From Azolla caroliniana (Eukaryota; Polypodiophyta): a stretch of DNA of 64,000 nucleotides. A model generated the notes under the pieces. That model searched no databases. It saw only the letters and a list, made by a program, of their open reading frames with translations, and was not told the origin of the DNA. The translations under genes and the position numbers were made by a program. Location: the NCBI GenBank assembly GCA_043228905.1, contig JBHGNT010000010.1:7688001-7752000 (forward strand). Reading direction: 5' to 3'. This document shows positions 41,177 through 52,309 of the stretch, in pieces (the stretch's first letter is position 1; each line of letters opens with the position of its first letter).

Positions 41177-44100
41177 ATGGCTCAAAATAACAACCCGATG
41201 TCATCCGCTCAAGCGGAAGGAACTCAAGGAAATCCTCCTGGACAAATTTCCATTGAGATGTATTTTTCACAAATAAGCCAATACCTTAGTTTCACCGCTC
41301 AACAGATGACCGAACTTCGGCAATCTCAAAGTGCTCTTGAGGCACGTGTCATTAGTTTACAACGTGAGACTAATAGACCTGATGAGCGACAAGGTGAACC
41401 ATCGTTTGTCGTTAAGCCATTTACGGGAGAAAAAAAAGAAAGAACCGAAGAAGCAATCTGCACGTGGCTGGGCCGATCGGAGTCTCATTTTGAGCTCTAT
41501 CCTACGCCAGATAGTACGAAGATTGCATATGTCGGCCGAGAACTAGGGGGTAAGGCCGCCGTCTGGTGGCATGGGCTCTGAACTTTGGGGAAATTACCCA
41601 ATACCTGGACAAATTTTGTCACAATTTTTAAGGGCCAATTTCTGCAACCTCCCTCTCGAACCGAGGCAGCACAAGCTTTAATGAATCTCTCTAGCAAGAA
41701 GTTTTCCTCGCTAGAAGACTATGTCCACCATGCTAGAACCCAAATCCAAAAGTCGGGTCTAGAAGGGGACAACTGGATAATAGCTTGTTTTGTCAATGGC
41801 ATCCCCAATTCGGACTATCACTGGATAGTGCACGATAAGGATCCAAAATCCTTCAAAGAGGTCGTTGAAATAGTTATTAGCTATCAACGCACTTCGAAGA
41901 AGGACCACAACAAACCCAACGAAGCGCTCGAGACTAAGCAGTCGCAATTCGCTGGAAAACGCAAGACACCCAACGAATTCATGGATCGCGATTGTAAGCG
42001 ACATCCTTTTTGCGTATTCTGCAAAAAGAAGGGTCATACATAAGAGCAATGTCGAAAGCTCCAATGGAAAGAGCACGACAGCAAAGCTAAAGCGGCAGAC
42101 CATAAAGGTCAGATTCCTAATGTCCTTCAGGTCTATACACATCATTTAAGTAATTGTCAATGTTCTTCCCCTCACTATGTATTGGGTCCCAATGATTTAC
42201 TATGTGCAAACGGGTATATCAATGGATCTCCCGTACAATTTTTGTTTGATTCGGGAAGCTCACACAACTTTGTGAATGATCGTTTGGTTCAGATATGGGG
42301 AATCCAACCCACCGTAAGTGATCACACCTATACAATGCACTTGGTTGATGGAAGAGTACAATACATCAACAGGGCGATTCATTCATTAGGAATTTCTATT
42401 GATACTTATGTAGAGGAAGTAGACTTCCATGTAATGAATCTTTGTACCACTGATGTAATACTAGGTTATCCTTGGTTCTATAATAAAAAATCTTCTTTAT
42501 CTATTGATTAGGTTCATCATTCAATAACTTTTGTACTGAACGATTGTACTCATTTTATTCAATGTGTAAAAAAACAATCCCCCTCAATTGTTTCCTCTCC
42601 ATCAATATCCGAGTTGTCTTGTTCTACTCTATTTTATTGTGTACTTAATCCGGACATTCACGTTTACAATATCGATAATGTCTCGGTTTAATTAACATAT
42701 TTTGAACAACAACAACTTGATGAAATCTTAAATGATTTTCATGATGTTTTTCCGAGTGAACTACCAAATGGGTTACCTCGTAAACGTAATATAGACCATT
42801 GTATAGATATTGTACCTAGCGTTGAACCAATAAGTATACCTCGTTATCGCTTAATTCGATTTGAAGAGGATGAGGTATCTAAGTAACTCAAGCACTATTT
42901 ACGAATGGGTTATATAAGTTATAGTAAATCTCCATGGGGTGCACCAGTTCTCTTGGTTAAAAAGAAAGAGGGCACATGGCGTATGTGTATTAATTACTAA
43001 CGCTGGAATAAAGTGACGATCAATAATTAATATCCATTGCCTCGGGCTGACGATCTAATTGACTGTCTCTAGGGAGCTCGGTATTTTACGAAACTTGATC
43101 TCCATACTAGCTACCATCAAATTCGTATAAATGAGGACGATGTTCCTAAAACGGCATTTCGTACACGCTATGCCCATTATGAGTTTTTGGTTATGCCTTT
43201 TGGTTTGACCAATGCTCCATCTACATTTCAACAAGAAATGAATGACATTTTCTGAGAACAACTTAGAAAATTTGTCATTATTTTCTTGGATGATATTTTA
43301 GTTTATAGTTGTACATTACAAGAACATGCTAAACATGTCCACTTTGTTTTACAAACATTGTGTGACAAACAATTTTATGCGAAGATCTCAAAATATGAGT
43401 TCTTCAAGAAATCAATTACTTATCTTAAACATCTCATAACCGAACGAGGAGTTGAAATTGATCCTTCTTGCATCGAGAAAATCGAGTTTTGGCCCACTCT
43501 TCGAAATATTCGAGAAGTTCGATCATTCCTTGGTTTTGTCGGGTTTTTGTGAAAATCCCTTCGTAATTACTCCCAATTGACAACGTTGTTTACTGATCTT
43601 CTAAAAGGTCAAACGCGTAAGTCTACAAAACCTATTGTCTGGAATGCTACACTAGACCTCACCTTTAAAGAACTTAAGGACCTGGTGTGCATGGCTCCTT
43701 CACTTCTTTCACTCGATCCTTCAAAACGTTTTGAGGTTGAAACCGATGCAAGCGATTATGCTATAGGTGTTGTCTTATATCAAGATGGTAAACCGATAGC
43801 ATTCGAGAGTAAGAAACTTGATTTTGGTCAATGTCGGTATACCGTTCAAGAAAATGAATTATTCGCAATTATACATGCGCTCAAAACCTGGCGCCATTAT
43901 CTTTATGGAAATCGCTTTGTGGTAACTACGGACCACGAGTCCTTGAAATATTTTTGTGACCAACAAGACCTGAAAGGTCGTAAGGCACGATGGGCTGATC
44001 TCATCCAGGACTTTAATTTTTCCATATGATATCGTAAAGGTTCCATGAACACTGTCGATGATGCACTAAGTCGCATCCGTGAAGTTAACATGCTTAGCTT

Positions 44101-45603
44101 CACTGAAATAACATCAGATCTTTATGATCACCTTCGAGGAAAGTATCCTGATGACAGTTATTTTGCAAAATACCCGAATCGAGTTGATTTTGGAACAGAC
44201 ACCACCACATCCTCGAAGGAATACTTCCACATTGCTAACGGTTTGCTCTACCGTAATGGGAAGATCTATGTTCCAGATTTGCCTGAGGTCAAAAAGAGAA
44301 TTCTTTTTTAATGCCATGATGCACCCTCAGCAGGGCACCCTGGAATACATCGTACACTCGTTCTAATCTCCACTCAATTCTATTGGCCTAAGATACGCCC
44401 TGACATACATAGCTATGTGACTAAATGTCACCAATGTCAGGTTAACAAAGCCGAGCGACTTAAAGCCGCAGGACTTTTACATCCCTTGGACATTCCTAAT
44501 AATAAGTGGGAAAGTATATCCATGGATTTTATTGTTAGCCTTCCTCGAACCCAAAAAGGCCATGATGCCATCTGGGTTGTGGTTGATAGACTAACTAAAA
44601 TGGTCATATTTATTGCTACTAAAACCACGGTAACAGCTCCTAAATTGGCTTACCAATTCATTGAAAAGTTATTTCATTTTTATGGGTTACCGATGGATAT
44701 TGTGAGTGATCGAGATCCAAAGTTTACTAGTGACTTCTAGACGCAAGTCTTCAGGAAGTTAGAAACTACATTGAACATGAGCTCCACGGATCATCCTCAA
44801 TCTGATGGACAGATAGAACAAGTAAATTGAATTATTGAGGACATGCTTCGAGCATACGTTGGTGCAAAACCAACAAAATGGGAACGTTTCTCCCAATTTT
44901 GGAGTTAGCTTATAACAGCTCCAAGCATACGTCAACGGGATATAGTCCTTTTATGTTGATGTATGGTTTTCAGCCACGAGCCCCGATTGATGTTAATATA
45001 CATCATGATGAGTTGCGAAGTACGCAAAACTTTCTTCGGGATATGCAAGATATGTTACATATTGCACGAGATAATATAAAAACAACTCAAGATAGAGCGC
45101 GTTTTTATGCCGATCATCAAAGGCAACCTCGTGTATTCAACCCTGGAGAGACGATATTTTTACGTGTACCTCACAATTCTAAGACATTGTCTACGGGTAA
45201 GTGCGCTAAGTTAGCCCCACGGTTTTGTGGACCTTTTACAGTCCTCAAATGCATTGGGTCATCAACCTATCGTCACGCTCTTCCCGATGGTATTGAAATT
45301 CATCCAGTTTTTCATGTGAGTCGTCTAAAAGAACTTCTAGGTTCTGGCGACAATACAGTTACAACTGAAACTCTAGTTACTTCTGAAGAATTATCTTCTA
45401 AACCACATGTACCAGAAATAATTCTCGATGTTAAAACAAAAAAATTACGTACTAAAGAAATCCGAGAATTTAAAATGAAATGGATGGATAAATCAATAAA
45501 AGATGCCACATGGGAACGCGAAAATTCTCTTAGAACTAACTTCCCTAACTTTCTATTGCAAGAGTGCAATGTTTTAAAGAGGGGGAGTATGTTACGGGCA
45601 TGA
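41177..45603 (+). pseudogene. G6 Gag-Pol with chromodomain
   Basis: Gag starts at 41177 (MAQNNNPMSS) with capsid core WWHGL, FKGQFLQPPSR and knuckle CVFCKKKGHT-stop-EQC. Protease: FLFDSGSSHNFV (Asp codon 42248-42250). [37 protein letters not shown] (43283 on). RNase H: TDASDYAIG, QENELFAI, TDHESLKYF, VDDALSR. Integrase: HQCQVNK finger, SMDFIVSLP, VSDRDPKFTSDF, DGQIEQVN (Glu kept). The C-terminus IREFKMKWMDKSIKDATWE matches a chromodomain, which targets insertion to certain chromatin. One frame holds gag to integrase; stops include 41579, 42041 and 42509, and a frameshift sits near 44885. The tail runs into the 3' LTR start. Confidence 0.88.
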
Positions 45604-45672
45604 CCATATAATATCCCGTGGTGAGAATTTACCATAGTATTCTATACACATGGATAGGTGTGAGGAGACATG
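45590..45672 (+). repeat. G6 3' LTR remnant
   Basis: About 83 bases matching the first bases of the 5' LTR, after the purine run AAAGAGGGGGAGTA. Truncated where copia-4 sequence begins. Confidence 0.8.
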
Positions 45673-47045
45673 GATAGGCATAACAAATTGCACTACGCCG
45701 ATGGCTAAAGGCGAGCCGGAACAAGCCCAACCTTCTTCATGAAGCACAAAGCCAACTCGATGGCAGCAAGCACCTCAAGGTGGAACGAGGTGTGGAATGT
45801 GGATTCGGGTGCATCGAGGCACATGACGAATCACAAGGAGTGGTTCTCGACTCTCAAAAAGCCGGAGTAGTTGGGGGTAGTCGAAAGTGGCGACGAAACC
45901 CCTCACCCCATCGAACACATCGGAGATGTCCCTCTCAGCCATGTCGGTCAGAGAGCAATAATGAGAAATGTCTTGCATGTGCCGACAATCACCAAGAACT
46001 TGGTGTCGATCGGGCAAATTGTCGACTAGTGCATGCAAGTTCGATTTACTCACCTCAGGTGGTTCATAGAGGAAGAAGGCAAGATCATCGCACCAGGGTA
46101 CAAAGATGGGAGGATGTTTATCCTCGAAACCAATGACGTCAGGACTACTATGTTTGCAAAAGGGCAAAAAGTCGAATCGGATATCAACTCCATTCCAAAT
46201 TCTGAGGATGAGGCCAGTGAGGCGGAGATGCCCCAAGAGGAAGAGGAAATCGGAACTCTAGAAGAGAGTCCGATCTCATTTTGGCTAAGTGGGCCGAATC
46301 AGTGACTAAGTCGAAAGGACCAGTCAGATGAAGAGTTGGCGAGTAGTGGAGACTCGGTTGTGCAATCCCCGCGTCAGAAACCGAGGAGACGGTTTACGCG
46401 CAAGGAGAAGGGGAAGATGAAGATGCCGGAATATGGCAATGAGGCCAATACATCAAATCGAAGCGAATCCGATGTGGCCAAGAACAAAGAGGGACCTCCG
46501 AAGATGAGGTCGAAGTCGGCTCAGAGGGCTATGAAATCGGTGAACTAGAAGTTGCGCTGATCCACCCGCCGGAAGAATCATGTAATTCGGTATAGGTACA
46601 ACGAGTATATGGCCCATCATTATGCGTATATGGCGAAGGAGGCAGAAGTGCGTGAGTCAGAGAGCTACGCAAAAGCGGCGAAAGATGCCAATTGGCAGAA
46701 AGACATGGAGGAAGAGATATGAGCATTATTGGAGAACGAGACTTGGGACCTGGTTGACGCCCCCAAGGGTGTGAAGCCGATCGGATGCAGTTGTATGTAG
46801 AAGGTCAAGTACAATGCCGACGACTCGGTCAACCAATGTAAGGCCCAATTGGTGGCAATGTCTAATCGCAAAAACATGGTATCAATTACGATAGGACCTT
46901 CGTGTCGATCGCGAAGATGGCAACTGTCTATGTATTGCTGGTAGTAACAATGGCAAAGGGGTGACATTTACCTCAGATGGATGTAAAAAATGCATTCCTG
47001 CAAGGCGATCTTGAGGAACAAGTATACATGTTACAACCAAGGGTG
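45673..47045 (+). pseudogene. Copia-4 remnant: protease and RT start
   Basis: It reads VWNVDSGASRHMTNHKEWF (protease Asp codon about 45811), then HVPTITKNLVSIGQIV and MQVRFTHLRWFIEEEGKII, a Ty1/copia protease to pre-integrase segment. The integrase core is missing. After an acidic and basic linker the RT begins: NWQKDMEEEI, LLENETWDLVDAPKGVKPIG, KVKYNADDSV, and near 46980 MDVKNAF-like then LQGDLEEQVYM. Stops are frequent. It is a different copia family from copia-1 to -3, with an internal deletion, and is cut on the right by the G3 LTR. Confidence 0.75.
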
Positions 47046-47049
47046 TGTA

Positions 47050-47800
47050 GATATGTATATGTGTGTGTATTCGCTTGAACTTTTGTTCAGTCGACTACTG
47101 TTTGATTGAATCCTATTTCGGCTTTTCGGTCGATTTTGGCCAACTGACTCTTGTTTCGGCTTTTTTGACCGATTTCAGCAATCAACTCCCATTTTGGCTT
47201 TTCGGTCGATTTCGGCCAACTGACTCTCATTTCGTGTTTTCGACCGACTCCCCCCACAAGGAGGGACAACCTTACATGACACAATTGACTTACCACAAAG
47301 CCAAGTCATTTCTTTAAAAATTGTATTGTCATCATTATACTTTTTCATATGTAAATTCTCATACATGAGAGCTTGAATGAGTGACATGGTTATCATGCAT
47401 CACATGTAATGCATGAGCGCCAAATGGCAAACATGCATCGCATGCCTTTCATACATTACATGCATCATATGCATGGGGGCATCTATAGAAGAGTGGAGGA
47501 AAAAGAAAGGGGTATCAATCAATCAATTAATCAAGGAAGCTATGTACTAAATCAAGGAAATAATAATAAAATCTTGTTATCTTATTGGTGATGTATCTTG
47601 TCTCTAAAGTCAAGGGTTCTATCTCTATCTCAATCTCTCTCTCTCTCAATCTATCTCATAATTGGAATCTCCGTCTGTCAATCTCTCTGTATCTATCTTA
47701 AATACTTTCTCACTAAAGCTAGTACAACGTTTGAATCCTTCCGGTCCAGGATCCCAGTGGTCCCGCTTCATTTCACGAACACGCGAGGATTTCCTCGACA
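47050..47800 (+). repeat. G3 5' LTR, left end missing
   Basis: It matches 51745-52134 of the right LTR, then continues through CATCTATAGAAG (TATA region) to ATTTCCTCGACA. It contains four to five copies of a TTTCGGCTTTTCGGTCGA-type word (47110-47250). The tRNA-like block of the G2 LTR is reduced here to CAACCTTAC...TTGACTTACCACAAAGCCAAG. Confidence 0.8.
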
Positions 47801-47807
47801 TCTTTCT

Positions 47808-47823
47808 TGGTGAACCCAACGTG
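47808..47823 (+). promoter_or_regulatory. G3 primer-binding site, tRNA-Trp type
   Basis: TGGTGAACCCAACGTG seven bases after the LTR; one mismatch to the tRNA-Trp complement and a different mismatch from the one in G2. Confidence 0.62.
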
Positions 47824-47870
47824 AGGAAGCCGTAAGAAGGATCAAGACGAGGATCGACCAATACTTGGAG

Positions 47871-49127
47871 ATGGCATCCTCAAGCAATCAAGCGGGAGAG
47901 TTCGAGAGGATGATGGTAATCGTCGAGCAAATGATGAGATCTCGAGAGAACGATGCAAGCGTGGAGAAGGCTGTCGATCGTGTCGTGGAGATCGAGGGTC
48001 AATTTGATGGAAGGAACATTATGAAGTTCCTTGATGCATACAAAAGGGAGATGAGTCGGAGTGACATGTCTAAAGCACGTCAAATCTCAAGTTTCAAGAG
48101 GGTTGCCGCCAACAATATCCAAAAACGGGTCATCGAGCTTCAAGAATGGACGACAACATGGTCTGAGTTCGCGACGGAAGATTTGTCGAGGATAACTCAA
48201 CATGTCTTGATGAAGTGGATAGAGAAGAAAAATAAGAAGATGAGCGCCTCGAGGGTATACGACGAGTTTGATCAGATGTTTGGTCATCTCCCCGCCACGG
48301 ACCAAGTGCTACTTGAGGAGGACAAGACTTTGTACTTCCTGAAAGCTGTGGGTATGAAGTATAGATGAGAACTGGGGACTCTCCTCCAAGATGACACCCA
48401 AAAGAACGGGCTTATAGCATACTGGACTGTGGTGAAGCGATCATGCAGCAGGCTCGACAAGCGTCATCAATGGGTTGATGGCACTGACTTGGCAGGATTG
48501 AGCGGGGAGAAAACGAGATAACCAAAAGTGGTTGAGCTGCCCAAAAAAAGCAACCCGGATGAAAAGAAGAATGATGATGACAATATCGAAGAACTCGCAA
48601 AGATATTCGAGATGGTCACGCTAGTGAACATGAATTGTCGGGGCACTGACTTGGCAGGATTGAGCGGGGAGAAAACGAGATAACCAAAAGTGGTTGAGCT
48701 GCCCAAAAAAAGCAACCCGGATGAAAAGAAGAATGATGATGACAATATCGAAGAACTCGCAAAGATATTCGAGATGGTCACGCTAGTGAACATGAATTGT
48801 CGGGGCCCAAAAGGAAAAGAACCCTTTAGATGTGTGTGGTGCGACAACATGAACCACATGAGAAGGGAGTGTGCGAGCCTTCGAGAGGCCATCCGACAAA
48901 ATATTGTATACATGGATGACAACATGATCTGCTTGAGTGAAACTCGAAGACCCCTACGGGTGAATTTCGGAAGAGGGGGAATGAAGAAAGATATGGAAGA
49001 TGTTGAGGCGATTCATGTGGATGCGATGCACTATGCTGCATCGGTCGAAATAAGAGTCAGTAAAGACAAAAATGAAGTTGTTAGAACAAGATGTGCACCC
49101 TACCTCAAGGCGCAGCCAACTTCGTAG
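47871..49127 (+). pseudogene. G3 gag with in-frame 162-bp duplication
   Basis: Starts MASSSNQAGEFERMM, and has Glu where G2 has its first stop. TGA 48366-48368 replaces an Arg codon; a TAA lies in each copy of the duplicated segment. The knuckle CVWCDNMNHMRREC is intact. Near 49085 gag runs directly into an RT segment (RCAPYLKAQPTS in this frame), the scar of the large internal deletion. Confidence 0.85.
48481..48804 (+). repeat. 162-bp tandem duplication in G3 gag
   Basis: The unit GCACTGACTTGGCAGGATTG... starts at 48481 and again at 48643, and the two copies look identical through CATGAATTGTCGGGGC. 162 bp is 54 codons, so the frame is kept. Both copies carry the same TAA, so duplication followed inactivation. 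Confidence 0.92.
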
Positions 49128-51503
49128 CACACATGGTAAATGCCATGAACAAAGAATACTAAGAGACTACATCCCATATATTATGATGCCTTTCCTCAAT
49201 TATATCCCTATAAAAGGGTGCCCTAAATTAGAAAAGGACGAGTCTTTAGATCAAGATGGATGTCGAAAATTTGTTTCAAACCATATTGAAGGCTGCGAGA
49301 GAGTACTACAAAGACTAGAAGGAGCTGGGTTCACATTCTCCGGATAAAAGTCGGCATTCGGCCAACGTGAGGTCCTAGTAGTGGGACATCTTTGCAGATC
49401 ATACGGACGGCAACCCTTTCCTGAGAAGGTGAATGCTATTCAAGAGATGCGAGAAGAATGTATATCCCAGATATAGGTGCGAAGATTCTTGGGAGTGTGT
49501 GCCTTTTACCATATCTGGATTCTACACTACGCTCATGTCGTTGAGCCATTATATGGATTGCTAACGAAAAGAAAGAAGTTTGAATGGCGAGAGGAGGATA
49601 CAAACGTGATGCGAAGATTGAAGAAACTACTTCTTGTAGCTCCAACGCTAAGAAAGGACGACTATGCTGAAGGAAATCCAAATTATGTGACTGTGGATAC
49701 TAGCCCAACCAAAATCAGGTGGGTCATCAACCAAGAAAGAGAAGATAGTGCACGGTATGCCATCCGGTTCAGACCAAAGGTCCTTAGTGAAGGACAACAA
49801 GGATACGCCAAGTCAAGCGGGAACTTTGGGGTATTGTGTCTGTGATGAAGATAGACAAAGACTACCTGATCGGGTCTGAAGTGATAATTGAGACAAATTT
49901 TCTACCAATCCTCGGGATGATCTCAAGATATGTGACACCAGATCTGGCTATGATAAGGTGGATCACCTATATCAAGTCTTTGAACCCATCAATCTGCCAC
50001 ATTGTAGGAAAGAACAATGTCATGCGGACATGCTGTCAAAAGCAACATTCGAGAATGAAAGTGACGTGGTTTTGGAACATGAAGACATCACCCTCGACTT
50101 CTTCAAGACGGCCCGACTATCGGCGAAAGACAAGGATACGCCAAACCTCCATACCTTCAACGAGAATGAGTACGAGGGAGAGTAGTTACTGATCGGCAGG
50201 TTCTTGAGAACAATGATGGCGGATGCTTCGTGGACGAAGGAGGAGGCTCTACGAATCTGGAAGAAAGCTTCCCAATACTTTCTGAAGGGAGGATTCCTCT
50301 AGCGGCACCCAAAGAGAAGAACAGGAATGCCACGTCGAGTAGTGGTGAAGCGAGAGGACAAAGCAAAGCTGATGTCTGAATTCCACGAGAGTCCTTCGGC
50401 AAGTCATAGAGGAACATGGGCGACGTTTGAAAATCTGAAGGAGAAGTATTGGTCGTCGAGCATGTATAAAGATGTACTTCGTTTCGTGTCCATATGTGAA
50501 AACTACCAAGTACATTTGAACAACGTCATCGTGATGAGTTACAAACGACATACCCACTCACCATACACTTCAAATGGATGGTGGATCTGGTCTCGATGCC
50601 AATGGGAGTGGGATAGAGGAAGTACTTGGTACTGGCAAGAGAAGACCTGACAAATCAGGTAGAAGGACGAGCCTTGGCAAATAAGAAAACGCTTGCCAAT
50701 ATGGATGTGTAGGAAAGGTAGTGGTTGACCAAGGGGAGTTGGACGCACGCAAAGCAATGGAGCTCATGGAGCGACTAGACGTGAAGCTCTCTCTCACGAC
50801 TTCTAATAATCCGGAAGCAAATGGGAAGATCAAGCGAGGGCATGGACCAATAGTCATAGCCATCAAACAAGCATGTGATGGTCGAGTTGAGAACTGGCCA
50901 CGACTATTGCCCTATGCCTTGTGGGCCAACAGAACTATGCACAATTCTGTGATAGGGTATATGCCAGCAAAGCTTATGTATGGGCAGAAACCGGTAATGC
51001 ACATCGAAAAGACGATTGCCTCTTGGGTAGCGATACCATGGGAGAGCGAGATGACCTGAGAAGAATTACTAGTGGCACGAATAAGGCAGCTCGAAAGAAG
51101 AACTGAAGATCTAGAAAATGCACGAAAGATAATGGAGGCAGCCCGAGTGAAGAACAAGATTCGGTTCAACAAGACACATCAACTACATCCCAAGAAAATC
51201 GAAGAAGGAGATTGAGTATTGGTCTACGGCAACAGCCTTAACAATCAACACAGGACAACAAGAAAGTTTGCAAGAAGGTGGTTCGAACCGTATGTGGTGA
51301 CGAGTACGAACGACAGTGCCACCTACCACCTTGTGGAGCTAGACGGATCAAGGTTGCCCATACCCATTGCGGGGAAAAGAGTGAAGATCTTCAAGAAACG
51401 ACAAGATGAGGGTCCTAACCTCGACGACCTCAACAATGATGATGATAGGGCGGAACCCGCGAACGTGAGCGAGGTCAACGAGGACATGGAGGAATCGTAC
51501 TAA
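49085..51503 (+). pseudogene. G3 pol remnants: RT, RNase H, integrase
   Basis: RT resumes at RCAPYLKAQPTS-equivalent of G2 RMCTLPQGATNS. The catalytic FLDD is FLNY (followed by IPIKG), so both metal-binding Asp are lost. RNase H remains as VDTSPTKIRW and ETNFLPI (Asp to Asn). Integrase: the finger reads ICENYQ (one Cys lost), and GKIKRGHG replaces the catalytic Glu by Lys (50832-50834). Stops and frame changes occur throughout, for example TGA 51057-51059. The tail RWFEPYVVTSTNDSATYHL and EDMEESY match G2. It ends 73 bases before the 3' LTR. Confidence 0.87.
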
Positions 51504-51575
51504 TCACTGCAGCCGAAATCTCACACTCTCTCTTCTTGGCACATACCGGAGGACGTGCGGTTTGGTGGGGGTGGA

Positions 51576-52134
51576 TGTCGTGAAGATTTTCGACAAGAAT
51601 CTGAAAATCACGTGGAAAGGAGAAAACCGAGAAGGGTTCACTTTTATGATTTTCTCACTGTTTTCTTCTCAGTGAGTTATCCCACATATATATGCAGCTA
51701 ATATGACTCTCTATATATAAAGACTCACTTATCTCACATATATATATGACGATGTGTGTATTTGTTTAAAATTTTGTTTGGCCGACTACTGTTTGATTGA
51801 ATTCTATTTCAGCTTTTCGGTCGATTTCAACCAACCAACTCTTGTTTCAGCTTTTTTGACCGATTTCAACAGTCGACTCCCATTTCGGCTTTTTGATCAA
51901 TTTCGGCCAACCGACTCTCATTTCGGCTTTCTGACTGACTCCCCCCCACAAGGAGGGACAACCTTACATGACACAATTGACTTACCACAAAACCAAGTCA
52001 TTTCTTTAAAAGTTGTATTTTCATCATTATACTTTTTCAAATGTAAATTCTCGTACATGAGAGCTTGAATGAGTGACATGGTTATCATGCATCACATGTA
52101 ATGCATGAGCGCCGAATGACAAACATGCATCGCA
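51576..52134 (+). repeat. G3 3' LTR, right end missing
   Basis: TGTCGTGAAGATTTTCGACAAGAATC after GGTGGGGGTGGA. It includes (TA)-rich CACATATATATATG and the TTTCGGCTTTT repeats, then stops at 52134 where sequence unrelated to the LTR begins. Confidence 0.83.
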
Positions 52135-52309
52135 TGGACGAAGATTGGCTAAACACATATTTAGGGGCCTATATTCCTATTATAGTAAATAGGAATATTA
52201 TAGATTGTTAGTGTCATGCTCAGTTAATGAGCATTCAAGTACTTGTCAATACTTGTGTTAGCCCACTCATCAGGGCTTGTATATAAAAAGTGCCCATTGA
52301 GCACGTTGT
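52135..52309. other. Short LTR-like scrap with TATA box
   Basis: It contains CTTGTATATAAAAAGTGCC (TATA box about 52278) and inverted words CTCAGTTAATGAG and GCCCACTCATCAGGGC. It may be the tail of an unrelated LTR or the 5' region of the LINE. No coding signal. Confidence 0.3.

Larger units (their letters stand above)
38973..45672 (+). mobile_element. G6: chromodomain gypsy element (chromovirus)
   Basis: This is a Ty3/gypsy element with a full 5' LTR (38973-39429), an iMet primer site, a 1.7-kb leader, gag-pol in one frame with many stops, a chromodomain tail, a polypurine tract and the first 83 bp of its 3' LTR (45590-45672), where it is cut by copia-4 sequence. The two LTR starts agree (TGTGACGGGCATGACC and TGTTACGGGCATGACC). 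It is AT-richer and older than the elements in the first 32 kb. Confidence 0.88.
47050..52134 (+). mobile_element. G3: third copy of the G1/G2 gypsy family
   Basis: It has gag (from 47871) and parts of pol of the G1/G2 family between two partial LTRs. The left LTR lacks about its first 170 bases; the right LTR (51576-52134) stops at CATCGCATG. So both outer ends are lost and no target duplication can be read. An internal deletion of about 2.2 kb removes the end of gag, protease and half of RT. It is the most decayed of the three copies. Confidence 0.88.
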
